NCBI GenBank assembly: GCA_947044365.1
Contig: OX345645.1
Span: forward strand, 6,267,741 to 6,331,740
From: Petrosia ficiformis
Taxonomy: Eukaryota; Porifera; Demospongiae; Haplosclerida; Petrosiidae
Direction: 5' to 3'
Length of the DNA: 64,000 nucleotides
Part shown: positions 50,234 through 61,035 of the stretch, in pieces
Position numbering within the stretch: position 1 is the stretch's first letter
Layout of the letters: each line of letters opens with the position of its first letter
Position numbers and translations under genes: made by a program
Notes under the pieces: model-generated
Told to the model about the DNA's origin: nothing
Seen by the model: only the letters and a program-made list of their open reading frames with translations
The model's database searches: none

Positions 50234-51878
50234 ATGCTGTGATCTACCACCAGTTAGAGAGACTCATCAATAATCTCAATGAACACAATTAGGATGTTTT
50301 TAAAATTTTTTAAACTGTGTATTCAATGTAAGATTTCCTTTTCAATTTTCATATCCTTTCATTTACAATATTATTAATCACTGTTACTCAATTTGTTGGC
50401 TAATGTTCATTTTGCGAAATTATAATAATCATCCTAAGGAATGATGTTGCAGTATGTATCCCTGTATGCAGTCATTGACAGTGTTAGAGATCTGGCATTC
50501 AAAAATTCCAAAATAGTAGTAGCTTAATCAATATTGATGTATTTACTGCAGAACTCCAATAAATACTAATTTATAAACCTTCGTCACTCTGTATTTATAT
50601 GATTGTATGATTTCGTTTGATTAAACGGTTTTTATAATTAATTTTCTACCATATATAGTATATAACAGTTTTGTCATTCTAATACAATTATTATAATTAA
50701 TAAATCAATTCCACTAGTCTATAATTATATTGAGAGCCTATTAACATAACCTTAATAAACTATAATAAAGTTGTTGTCCAAAAACATTGAAAAAATGATA
50801 AGTTTTACTGCTTACAATTCTACGTCATATTGAACACACATTACCAAATATTATTCTACATTCTATAATTCTAATCCACAGTACATTCAACCCCTCCTAT
50901 ATCTTGTACCAATGTCTTGGATGCTCAGTACTGTCTCATTTATTAATATATATAACTAAGCTGTATTAAATGGAAGATAGACAAATGTCCAGAAAAAATC
51001 TAGACCACCAAAACCTACTAATTGCAATCTATCATCTGAGCTACTGGAGCCAGGTTGAGGAAAAGTATTTCGTAGATAATGTCTACTACTTAAGTCAGCT
51101 GTGTGTCCCTCTACTTAAGCTAGTCAAATATCACAAATCGCTAAAGCAAATTATTTCCTTGCCAAGAATATTCATAGTGTTCATGGTATATACTAGTGGT
51201 TTAGTATAGCATCTTATATATAACATTATGTTTTATCATCTCCTGAAACATATTTTGAGAGTATTTTCATGTTATTAATGTGAACACACTAATATAGTAT
51301 TGTTCAATGACTATAATAACAAGGCATTCAAGAATAAAGATATTAGTGAACATTATAATAATAATAATAATAATAATATATATTCAAGCTCATCATAGGC
51401 ATATACACATTTAAATGTATATTGTATACAAAGGTAAGCTTAACAATAGTTTACTACAATTATTGTCTTTAAATGTAATTATAGTCCAGCTGTCTGGTAC
51501 ATGATATGAAGTATAAAGAATGCTTTTGTAACATGTGTAGTAAATGTATTATAGATGAAACTTCTCAATCATTATTCCTGTAGCCATTACAAGTATAACT
51601 CATTCTTACAAAGAATATCTGGTTGATTCATCATTGTGTATTCATGTATTTACAAGTGTAATAGATTATTGTTATAAAATCTTCTTGAGTCTTCTTGACT
51701 CCACTTGATGTACTCATAAAACTAAGTGTTGTAATTAATTGGTTTTTGCTTAATGCTATAAAAGCATGCCACAATTAAACATGTCTTATTATATTCTGTA
51801 AGCTGTTTCTTGGTGAGTGACTCTGTGGGGAGTAAATCTGCTGTTATTCTCGATATCTGACTGTGCATTGAGAAATCC
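50234..51878. other. Spacer between copies F and G
   Basis: The same layout as the B/C spacer: terminal-exon-like block, SINE remnant without B box (about 50990-51060), TAA run, and TATAAAAG at 51757-51764. No gene is supported. Confidence 0.6.
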
Positions 51879-53811
51879 ATGATGCTTTTCAAGTTCTGCG
51901 TTGCTGTTATCTGTTTTCTAGCTGTACACCAATATATAGAAGCAAGTTCATGTGAGAATATATATTTCTATCATTAGTATACTATTATTATTATTATTAT
52001 TAGTGAAATATAATATCATAGAATGTTAATAACAATTTGTTAATATCTTTAGTAAGACACTTCACTGTTGCTACTAAACAAGATGACACTGTTTCAACAG
52101 ATTTCAATCATCTGTTGGAAGAATTGCAAAACACTCTTCAGTTAGTTGGTGAGCAGATGATTCTATTGAATTTAAGCTTAACACATCTGTGTATTTCAAT
52201 ATCTTTCCATATTGAATATAGCTTGTATCAATGTTTCTGACACCATTCCATTGTAGCATTAAATTTTATAATTTCTATACTTCTTCTTCATAGAAGGAAC
52301 TGTTGAACCCTATTTAAAGGAATTTGCTGAGAAATATCCCGAGGCTTATGAAATCTACAAGATTATTTCCAATGCTCCATTATATCTTAAATGCTTTACC
52401 CAGACAGACTCTCCAACTCAAGATGAAGCATGCAAGGATTTGTGTCCTTTAAGCCAGGCTATATGCTCTTCAGATGTATGCACTTTTCTAAAAGATTATT
52501 GTGAGTTGTAAATACAATGGAATCTATATACCATTATAACATTGATAATTAGTGCTTCATCAATATTGAAATTTAGCTAATAGTTATGTTTAGTTTCTCA
52601 ATGTTACTTACTGTTAACAAAGTAACCAATATTCATATGGTACATTAATCTATTTATTCCATCACACAGCATCAGGTGTTGATTGTAATCTTCATGTCTG
52701 TACTATTGCTTGTTATGAAAGTGATCGCTGTCCATCACAACCACAACTAATGAGTGCAGCCAAGATTGAAGCTATGCTAGACCCAGTACAAGAAATGCTC
52801 AATGAGCTGAAACAGAAAAGTGCACATGGACAAACTATTGACCCTGAAACTGAACAGAAGCTATGTGAGAAAGCAACTACATACTCAGATAATAATTTCT
52901 TATGTAAATCATAGTATACAGTATACACTAATATATTATGGAGAGCATTATTTACTCAGACGAGCGTCTCTTTACATGATGTATGTCCAGGGGATTTTAA
53001 GAATTCAAAAACAAAATGAATATTAATCTGTTAATAAGATCCTGTGTTTTTCCTACAGTAAAATTATATAATTATTTGATTTCCAAGCTCGGTGAATTAA
53101 AGACGACTCATCCAACAATATATGAAATTGTACGGCTTGTTGGTGTAGCACCACTTTATAAATATTGTGTATTCACTGGAAAGCTCGCTGTTCCAGATGA
53201 CCCTATTTGTCAACAGATATGTCCTCTCAGCCAACTAGTCTGTACTACGTCACCGATCTGTGATTGTGTGAACAATCCAGGTAAACTTATTATTATACTG
53301 AACTGTGTTACTGTTAATATCTCATTTTCACAGTTGTAGGTGAGGAATGTCCTTGGTATATCCCTGAAATGTGTGCCCTGGTTTGCACTATTGCTAATAA
53401 TCCTGAAGTGTGTCCATCACTAACAGGTAAATGAGAATAGTCTCGCAAGGTGGGACGTATCTTTATCTCTCACTTGAATCTTTGCTTTATCTCTCACTTG
53501 AGCTTTTTAAATCTTTGCTTTTAAAATAATAGTCTCACGAGGTGGACGTATCTTATCTCTCACTTGAATCTTTTATTTCAAATAATAGTCTCATGAGGTG
53601 GACGTATCTCATTTGATAGTTTAATGACGTGGACGTATCTTTATCTCTCACTTGAGCTTTTTTAAATCTTTGCTTTTAAAATAATAGTCTCATGAGGTGG
53701 ACGTATTTTAATCTCACTTACTTAAATCTTTGCTTTTTAAAAATTGGTTTTTTAGTGTGATAAATCATTAGCACCCATTCTTAAACTATATTCTCTGCAG
53801 ATCTCCAGTAA
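51879..53811 (+). CDS. Copy G: last array copy, secreted A-B-A-B cysteine-rich protein
   Basis: Exons: 51879-51951, 52053-52148, 52294-52500, 52670-52864, 53059-53280, 53334-53426 and 53801-53811, giving 897 nt, 298 aa. It differs from the other copies by an extra Tyr codon at the end of exon 3, one Leu codon fewer at the end of exon 6 and a longer last intron filled with a tandem repeat (53436-53755). The terminal exon again gives Asp-Leu-Gln-stop, here with CAG-TAA, so the AATAAA overlap of the other copies becomes AGTAAA. All frames are open and phase 1. Downstream sequence leaves the array, so this is its right end. Confidence 0.8.
53436..53755. repeat. Diverged tandem repeat in the last intron of copy G
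   Basis: About four units built from ATAGTCTCACGAGGTGGACG, TATCTTTATCTCTCACTTGA and TCTTTGCTTTTAAAAT, with unit lengths varying. Not present in the other copies. Confidence 0.75.
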
Positions 53812-54166
53812 ATGCTGTGATCTACTACCAGTTAGTGTTTTAGAGACTTCATCAATGAACATAATCAATGTTAGGTAGATTTTTTCAGGAGTTTTTTTTT
53901 CTACTATATATGTTTTTGTGAATTTTCATTTACGATTGTTTTACTTTTTTTTTTGTTTTCTTTGAAAATTCCTTATGATTTAAAAAAAAATTAATAATGT
54001 GATCAGTTTTTTTTTAGTAATTGTTGTATACTTTGGTTGCCTGGGATATTTAATCATAGTAGTTTCAAACATCCAGCGACAGCGTAAGCCTATTAATTAA
54101 TCCCCGTGGCCACACCCATAACTGGGACTGGCGCGGCCATGGCCGGCCAGCCGGTAGGCTACGCAT

Positions 54167-54184
54167 ACACGTGACGTCACGTGT
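54167..54184. promoter_or_regulatory. 18-bp perfect palindrome combining CRE and two E-boxes
   Basis: ACACGTGACGTCACGTGT equals its own reverse complement. It contains a CRE/ATF core TGACGTCA flanked by two CACGTG E-boxes. It lies in an unusually GC-rich patch (GCGCGGCCATGGCCGGCC just upstream) within AT-rich DNA, so a promoter or enhancer is possible. No adjacent gene start is clear. Confidence 0.4.
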
Positions 54185-54988
54185 TGTGTAAAGAAGAATC
54201 ATGAAGTTGCTGCTATGATGGGAGCTACACTATAACCGTATGTATATACTGATTTTATAAATGTTGGTAATGTTATATAACCACATTGTACATGTGTAAG
54301 TAATTATTAGAAAACCACCATTCAGTAGGAGTGTCTCACAGCTGCAGTCAGGGTTGTTTGTTTTACAGTACATACTATGATGGAAGCTACACTATATATA
54401 ACCTTAGTATATACTGATTTTATAAATGTTGGTAGGAGTGTCACATAGCTCCAGTACAGTACCTGACTTTATTAACTATGATGGGATTATAACCTTTTAC
54501 TGATTTTAATACTAGAATATAAATGTTTTTAGATCGTGTAGAAACCTTCCCTGGAGTTATATAATAAAGTCCTTGTTATGTTCAGAAAGTTGTTTTGAGC
54601 AAAAATGTTGTTTGTAGAAACTATGAGCTTTTTAATGTTCTCTGAAAACTCAAATTGGACCATGAACTATATATAGCCTTGGTACCTGATTTTAGCACTG
54701 AAATATCAATGTTTTTGGATTGAGTTGAAACATTTCTTAGAGTTACATAACTATGTCCTTGTTATGTTTACACAATTATTTGGTATGAACTGAGAATGGC
54801 TGTCCTGTTAAAATTCTAATGATTTTAACATTATAAGCAGTAATGACTGGATACACACATTCATTATAAACAATTTGTCATTGTAATTTTCTGTTACAAT
54901 GACAATGTGTTTTGTTATTGGGAGAAGTGTGTCAACAGTTGTAATTTACTGAATATGATATGTTCCTACTCTTCATGCACTTGTGTAG

Positions 54989-55143
54989 ATGAGTCTACTA
55001 ATACTGGTGAGTATATCTTTATATATTATAGCTGGAATGGATCCTGTTTTTTACTATCCAGATACTGTTCTCAATAACAGTCGTGTTCACGAATAATTGT
55101 TCTAAAGCTTCATGCACTTGTGTAGATGAGTCTACTAATACTG
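54989..55143 (+). CDS. Possible duplicated 18-nt micro-exons outside the array
   Basis: Two identical candidates, 54989-55006 and 55126-55143, each between TTGTGTAG and GTGAGTATA. Phase-1 joining gives DESTNT, like the micro-exon linkers of genes 2 and 3. They lie in a 137-bp tandem duplication. No A or B module follows within 5 kb, so this may be a relic of a further family member. Confidence 0.3.
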
Positions 55144-56252
55144 GTGAGTATATCTTTATATATTATAGCTGGAATGGATCCTGTTTTTTACTATCCAGAT
55201 ACTGTTCTCAATAACAGTCGTGTTCACGAATAATTGTTCTAAAGCTTCATGACTTGTTTGCACTAAAATATACAGTATTATCTCACCTTCATGCTGTAAT
55301 CAAATGCAATAGATGTTTATACAAGCAGCATTGGTGTTTCTACAGATCGTTCTGCACTCTACAAGCCAAAAAAGCTTGTAAAACGGAGCAAGACATTTGT
55401 TAACCGCCATTTTATTGCAATTTCGATTTTACGTGTTTGGTTTCTGTGCATAAACATTAAATGAGTACCTGGATACAAACAAACAGATCCAGATGTTCAG
55501 TTCATGGATAATTATCCAGATATAATCGGGCATCCATTCCAGCACTAATATATATACATATAGCATGTTACTATGTCATTGCTATGCGTAACATGTTATC
55601 TAATTTTATCAAAAAAAGACATTTTCATCAAAAGCTTGTCTTCAATTGCTCACCATTTCATCATTTTGCATAGGAAATCAATGGCATTTGGTATCTAAGA
55701 AGTCTCTTATGGGTTCCCAAATTTCATTGGTGCCCTGTGCTATATGGTGGAATAGTAAGCATTTGATGAAACCATATTACAGAAAGTGTCCCTTTTTGAA
55801 AATAAAGTCGCGCATTTTGAATATTGGAAGTTCTAAATATTTTACAACTTCCCAGTTGCCTGGCATGGTGGATAGCACACCAATCTGTATATCCATGCCC
55901 TCAAAGTCACAGGGCCATCCTATGATTGGTTTCTCATAGCTTCAAACTATAGTCTTTTTGTTACACATGCATTGTATACATAGTTAAGGAAGATAAATCA
56001 TTACAAGGCACCCAGCCATGTAATGGGTGTGGTGTGTAATTGAATGCATGCTGATTTATAGACCAGCTTGAAGTAACCTGCCAATACTCACACAGAAACT
56101 GGAACTAATAGCTGTTCCATTTGAATATATTTTTAAAGTTCTACAAGAAACTTTAAAGTAAAAAGTGTGGGATATCCCTCTCGCTGAATGAAACCTTGAG
56201 GAGTATATATATCTATGTGTACATAAACCTTTAAACACTGGATGGTGGTGTA

Positions 56253-56451
56253 GTATATGTCAATATAAAGTCATCATACAGTACAGTAATTACTCAGTAG
56301 TTTCATTTCCACACTACAGTAGTTCAACAGTAGTTTTAACAGTAATTACAATTGAACACCACAGTAGTGAGACAGTAATTACTATACTATACTAACAGTA
56401 GAACTACTGTTACTGCCACGGTATGGTGACGTTTTATTGACATATACTGTA
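56253..56451. mobile_element. MITE-like element, relative of 20491-20700 in reverse
   Basis: Ends GTATATGTCAATATAAAGTC and, inverted, ACAGTATATGTCAATAAAAC, with ACAGTAATTAC palindromes inside. Confidence 0.65.
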
Positions 56452-56490
56452 TATATGGCATACATACCTATCAATGGTTTATATATTATA

Positions 56491-56874
56491 TATGTGACTG
56501 GCTCTGCGAAAACCAGTCTTATGGATCAAAATATAATTTGGAGATATGATACAGTTCTGAATTATTTGGGCGATCACTGTTTTATTACATAAAAAGCTTC
56601 ACAAATGTCTTACCTGTCTTCTGATACCTTTAGCAAGTCTTGGAGACCTCTCTGTACTTCACTAGCCACTGCTAAATAAATTGCTAATCATTAATTAAAA
56701 AATAATAATTTAATTGCGTTTTTCTCCAAATAAAGTATTTGTGACTACCATGCTCGCTGTAGCTTTGTCTTTTACATGATTGGGATGTATAATATATCAT
56801 TCTAGAGCTAATTTAATGAAATGAATTTTGAAATTTTAATCCATAAGACTGGTTTTCGCAGAGCCGGTCACATA
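56491..56874. mobile_element. MITE with 42-bp terminal inverted repeats
   Basis: A 384-bp element. Its left end (TATGTGACTGGCTCTGCGAA...) and inverted right end (TATGTGACCGGCTCTGCGAA...) match over about 42 bp with two mismatches. The internal 300 bp has no ORF. The near-perfect ends suggest fairly recent activity. Confidence 0.75.
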
Positions 56875-58566
56875 TTATGATTTAAATATAGAATTTTTGA
56901 TGAGATCAATTGCAAATCTACACTTAACCTTATCAAACAGTTGCCATGGTAACATAGTGTATATACATGTACGTACATGGAGTGATGTCCAGTATTGCCA
57001 TCAAAGACTAAGATCACTTTGATACTGATTGAACCCTAACCACAAGGGACCCCTAACCCTACCCTAAATGAACCACATAATGATATTCATGAGATTTTGA
57101 TGGCACTGACATTAACGAATGACTAGTGACTAGTAGTAATCACAGATTTGGACTTTTACTGATATTCCGATTAACGCTGGGACAAATAGTCAATATCAAA
57201 TTCGAAGTTTAGAAGACTTCAAAGGTTCGCACATGTTTTTAATCAATGTTGCTCTTACCTGGATTGGGTATAGAAAGACTCCAAAACTGAATTATTAATT
57301 ACTTGTTCCTGTCGCTGGACTGAGAAATGAGACAGAAGCAGCCAACAACACAGCCTCAACTGTAGTGGAACACACCCACATTATTAACCACATGTTTAGA
57401 GTGTACAAGTGAGCAAATGAATGAAGGTTCAAACATTTGAAGCTTTTTCCAGTCCTAATTCCGATAAACCAATATTGAGTGTAGACAGCAATCCGATATT
57501 GCATCTATCTATATTCTAGTATCTGAAAAGCTTTAAAATAACATTATAATCATAAGAACAACATACATTACAAATGGGATTGTTAATACACATACTATAG
57601 TATTAGTTACATCTTTCAGAAATAATCGATACAGATAAGTACCAAATATTGTGCTGTAACGTCAGAAGTGCTTCGAGGGCTGCAAGCCAGAGAACCTTGG
57701 TGATGTCATTGCACAATATTTGGCATACAGCGCTTGTGATTGGTCAATAACATGTTTGTGCCATGACAACCATTGCCATAGTTATGATAATGTTGCTATG
57801 ACGCAATATTATCATATCTAAACCACTGGGTGGGCCCTTTGAAGTTCTATGGTATCATGTCACAATGGCTGATAATGATACCAAATTACCAATTAGTGAT
57901 ACGATTATTAATTGTAACTATTAGATATATGATATACAATGACATACACTGTTACCATAGCAACTGAAGTGTCCAACCATATAACTGGAGCACTCTAGAT
58001 AGATATATTCGTACACTCATCAATCTGAATATTGTCAATGATTTGATAAAATAATAAATATTTATTTTTATATCCTCACAGAATCAGAGTTGAAAATACT
58101 TTGTCCAGACAATAAACAGTTATTCATATTCTTTTAATTGGATTTTAGAGGCTTTTCGCTGTTTTTTTTTTGTATTCATTACAATTCGTTGATAATTTTG
58201 GAAGAAAATAATTTCTTTTTAATAATTAAACACAGAAAACAATTAAAAAATGGGCATGCAATAATAAGAGCATATATGGTACTATATACTACAATACGAA
58301 ACCCACTATTCTCTTGATCACATGACATGAATATTGCTGTACCTTTGATTACATGTCATGAATATTGTTGCACTTGCTTGCTCATCATAAAAATATGGCA
58401 ACTAAATGATAAAACACATACATGTATTTATATGATAATTATATACATATGTATATACAGTATAGTACATATGTATACACAGTGCATACATCCGTATGTT
58501 TGTACATAAATACATGTGCATACAATGTATGTATGTATAATTATGTGTATGCACGTATGTACAAAT

Positions 58567-58943
58567 ATACATTTATATGTACATACATACATAAGTATAA
58601 TTATACATAATATAAGTACACAGTACATACATATATATTTATATATATACATACATATATACATACAACATACATACATGCATACATACTAACACTACAG
58701 TACATACATACATACATACATACATACATACATACACCACACTACATACATACATACACATACATGCGTATATATGTACATAAATACATGTACATATGTA
58801 TGTATAATTATGTACGTATGTGCATACACGCATTCATACATACATACATACATAAATACAGTGTACATAAATACATACATACATACATACATACATACAT
58901 ACATACATACATACATACATACATACATACATACATACATTCA

Positions 58944-58974
<31 letters not shown>

Positions 58975-59110
58975 GTACGTGTATATGCCTGTATGTATAT
59001 ATGCATTTATATACATACAATCACATACATACATACATACATACATACATACATGCTTATATACATGCATATATACATACCTACACAGATACATACATAT
59101 GTATGTAGGT
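58567..59110. repeat. TACA tetranucleotide array
   Basis: About 540 bp of interrupted (TACA)n on the + strand, longest pure run near 58868-58940. ORFs here are repeat translations. Confidence 0.95.
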
Positions 59111-59391
59111 AGTCACTATGTACGTAGATATGTACATACATTTATATAATATATCCCATTTATGATATTTAATATCTCATTAGTATAGTTGCAATATATT
59201 TCTATCAGTAAACAGAAGTTACAAGGACACATGAATATTACTGTACTTTTGATCACATGACATGAATATTGTTGTATCAAAAGTCTCAAATATGTAATAT
59301 AATATGTATTGCATACATGTGCATATATGTTAATATAGTCTCTGTTAATGTTGAGGTTCACCTAAAATATCATATATGACATATATGTAAA

Positions 59392-59411
59392 TATGTATGT
59401 TGTATGTATGA

Positions 59412-59501
<90 letters not shown>

Positions 59502-59554
59502 CTATGTATGTATGTATGTATGTATGTAAGTATGTGTGTATGTATGTATGTATG

Positions 59555-59585
<31 letters not shown>

Positions 59586-59602
59586 GTATGTATGTATGTA
59601 TG

Positions 59603-59633
<31 letters not shown>

Positions 59634-59682
59634 GTATGTATGTATGTATGTGTGCATGTAAGTATGTACGTGTGTAAGTATG

Positions 59683-59713
<31 letters not shown>

Positions 59714-59862
59714 CTATGTATGTATGTATGTATGTATGTAAGTATGTGTGTATGTATGTATGTATGTATGTATGTATGTATTTATGTATGTATGTATGTA
59801 TGTATGTAAGTATGTATGTATGTATGTGTGCATGTAAGTATGTACGTGTGTAAGTATGTATG

Positions 59863-59893
<31 letters not shown>

Positions 59894-59985
59894 CTATGTA
59901 TGTATGTATGTATGTATGTAAGTATGTATGTGTGCATGTAAGTATGTACGTGTGTATGTATCTACGTATGTATGTAAATGTATGA
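59392..59985. repeat. TATG tetranucleotide array, opposite orientation
   Basis: About 590 bp of (TATG)n, the reverse complement of the preceding TACA array, with interruptions (AACTATG, AAGTATG, GTGTGCATG) that themselves recur with a period of roughly 185-190 bp. Confidence 0.95.
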
Positions 59986-60596
59986 ATGTAGGTACATATA
60001 ATTATAATTTTGTATGTGTGTATAATTGTAAGTATGTATGTATAATTATATATAATTATAATTATGTATATATATGTATGTATTATGAATCTTACCAACC
60101 TAACTGTGGTTAAACTGGTCATCATTCTTGTTCTTATTCTATATTGTATATATACAAGATATATATTATAATTATATAATGAGTATTAGTATAGTATAGT
60201 ATTAGACTTACTATACATTTGATAATGAGTACAACTTGAGTCTTGTACAGGTACACCTTCCAATCATTTTCAAATTTAATGTATAATGATGTGATGAATA
60301 TTATTCATTACATTTCATAATTAAAATAAGATTTATTTTCAATGTGAAACAAAAAAATATATTTCAAAAAAGCAAATATTATTGTAATAATAATGTTAGT
60401 TTTAGTTCACTCTATATGATTGCCAAACAGATTCAGTTAATGACTCCATATTACACTGTTACCAGTAATATATCTAGTATAGAATGGAATAATAATATAT
60501 CAGATATAGATATAGACTATTGAATGCAGTACTATAAATTATAGTATTTACTATTGGATATTATAAATGCTTTTAATATCAGTTTATATTATTAAT

Positions 60597-60850
60597 ACTG
60601 CAATATTGCAATACTGCAATACTGCAATAATGCAATACTGCAATAATGCAATAATGCAATACTGCAATAATGCAATAATGCAATACTGCAATAATGCAAT
60701 AATGCAATAATGCAATACTGCAATAATGCAATAATGCAATAATGCAATACTGCAATAATGCAATACTGCAATAATGCAATAATGCAATACTGCAATAATG
60801 CAATAATGCAATACTGCAATACTGCAATATTATGCAAGGACTGCAATATT
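60597..60850. repeat. Octamer array of two alternating units
   Basis: About 30 tandem octamers of just two kinds, GCAATACT and GCAATAAT, in irregular order, bounded by TGCAATATTGCAATA on both sides. Overlapping ORFs are repeat translations. Confidence 0.95.
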
Positions 60851-61035
60851 GCAATACGAAACCTAAATAGATATTCTGTATTGTGAGTTCAAAGGTCCGC
60901 TATTAATTTGTTATTTTATGAACTTTGATGTAACAGTAATTCATATTAAATTCATCCCAGAAGCTTATATAAAGTAAAGGAATCAAAACGTTTTGATATT
61001 GTTAAACTAAGGTAATAATAATAATAATCACTTAC

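Larger units (their letters stand above)
53812..61035. other. Gene-poor region between the array and the ankyrin-GTPase gene
   Basis: No confident gene. It contains a GC-richer patch with a CRE/E-box palindrome (54167-54184), repeated GATGGGAGCTACACTATA blocks (54.2-54.5 kb), a 137-bp tandem duplication with a possible 18-nt micro-exon (54989-55143), two MITE-like elements (56253-56451, 56491-56874), a GAAGGTTC-type block near 57.2-57.45 kb, opposed TACA and TATG arrays (58567-59985) and an octamer array (60597-60850). Confidence 0.55.

Noticed and set aside
57030..57060. Telomere-like CCCTAA motifs
   Set aside because: Only a few scattered CCCTAA/CCTAACC words, no tandem array.
58082..58137. 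Possible terminal exon (AG acceptor, 18 codons, stop)
   Set aside because: Only a CCTCACAG acceptor and a short open stretch; no upstream exon could be linked.
59502..60125. 207-codon minus-strand ORF and similar His/Tyr/Thr ORFs
   Set aside because: Translations of the tetranucleotide arrays.
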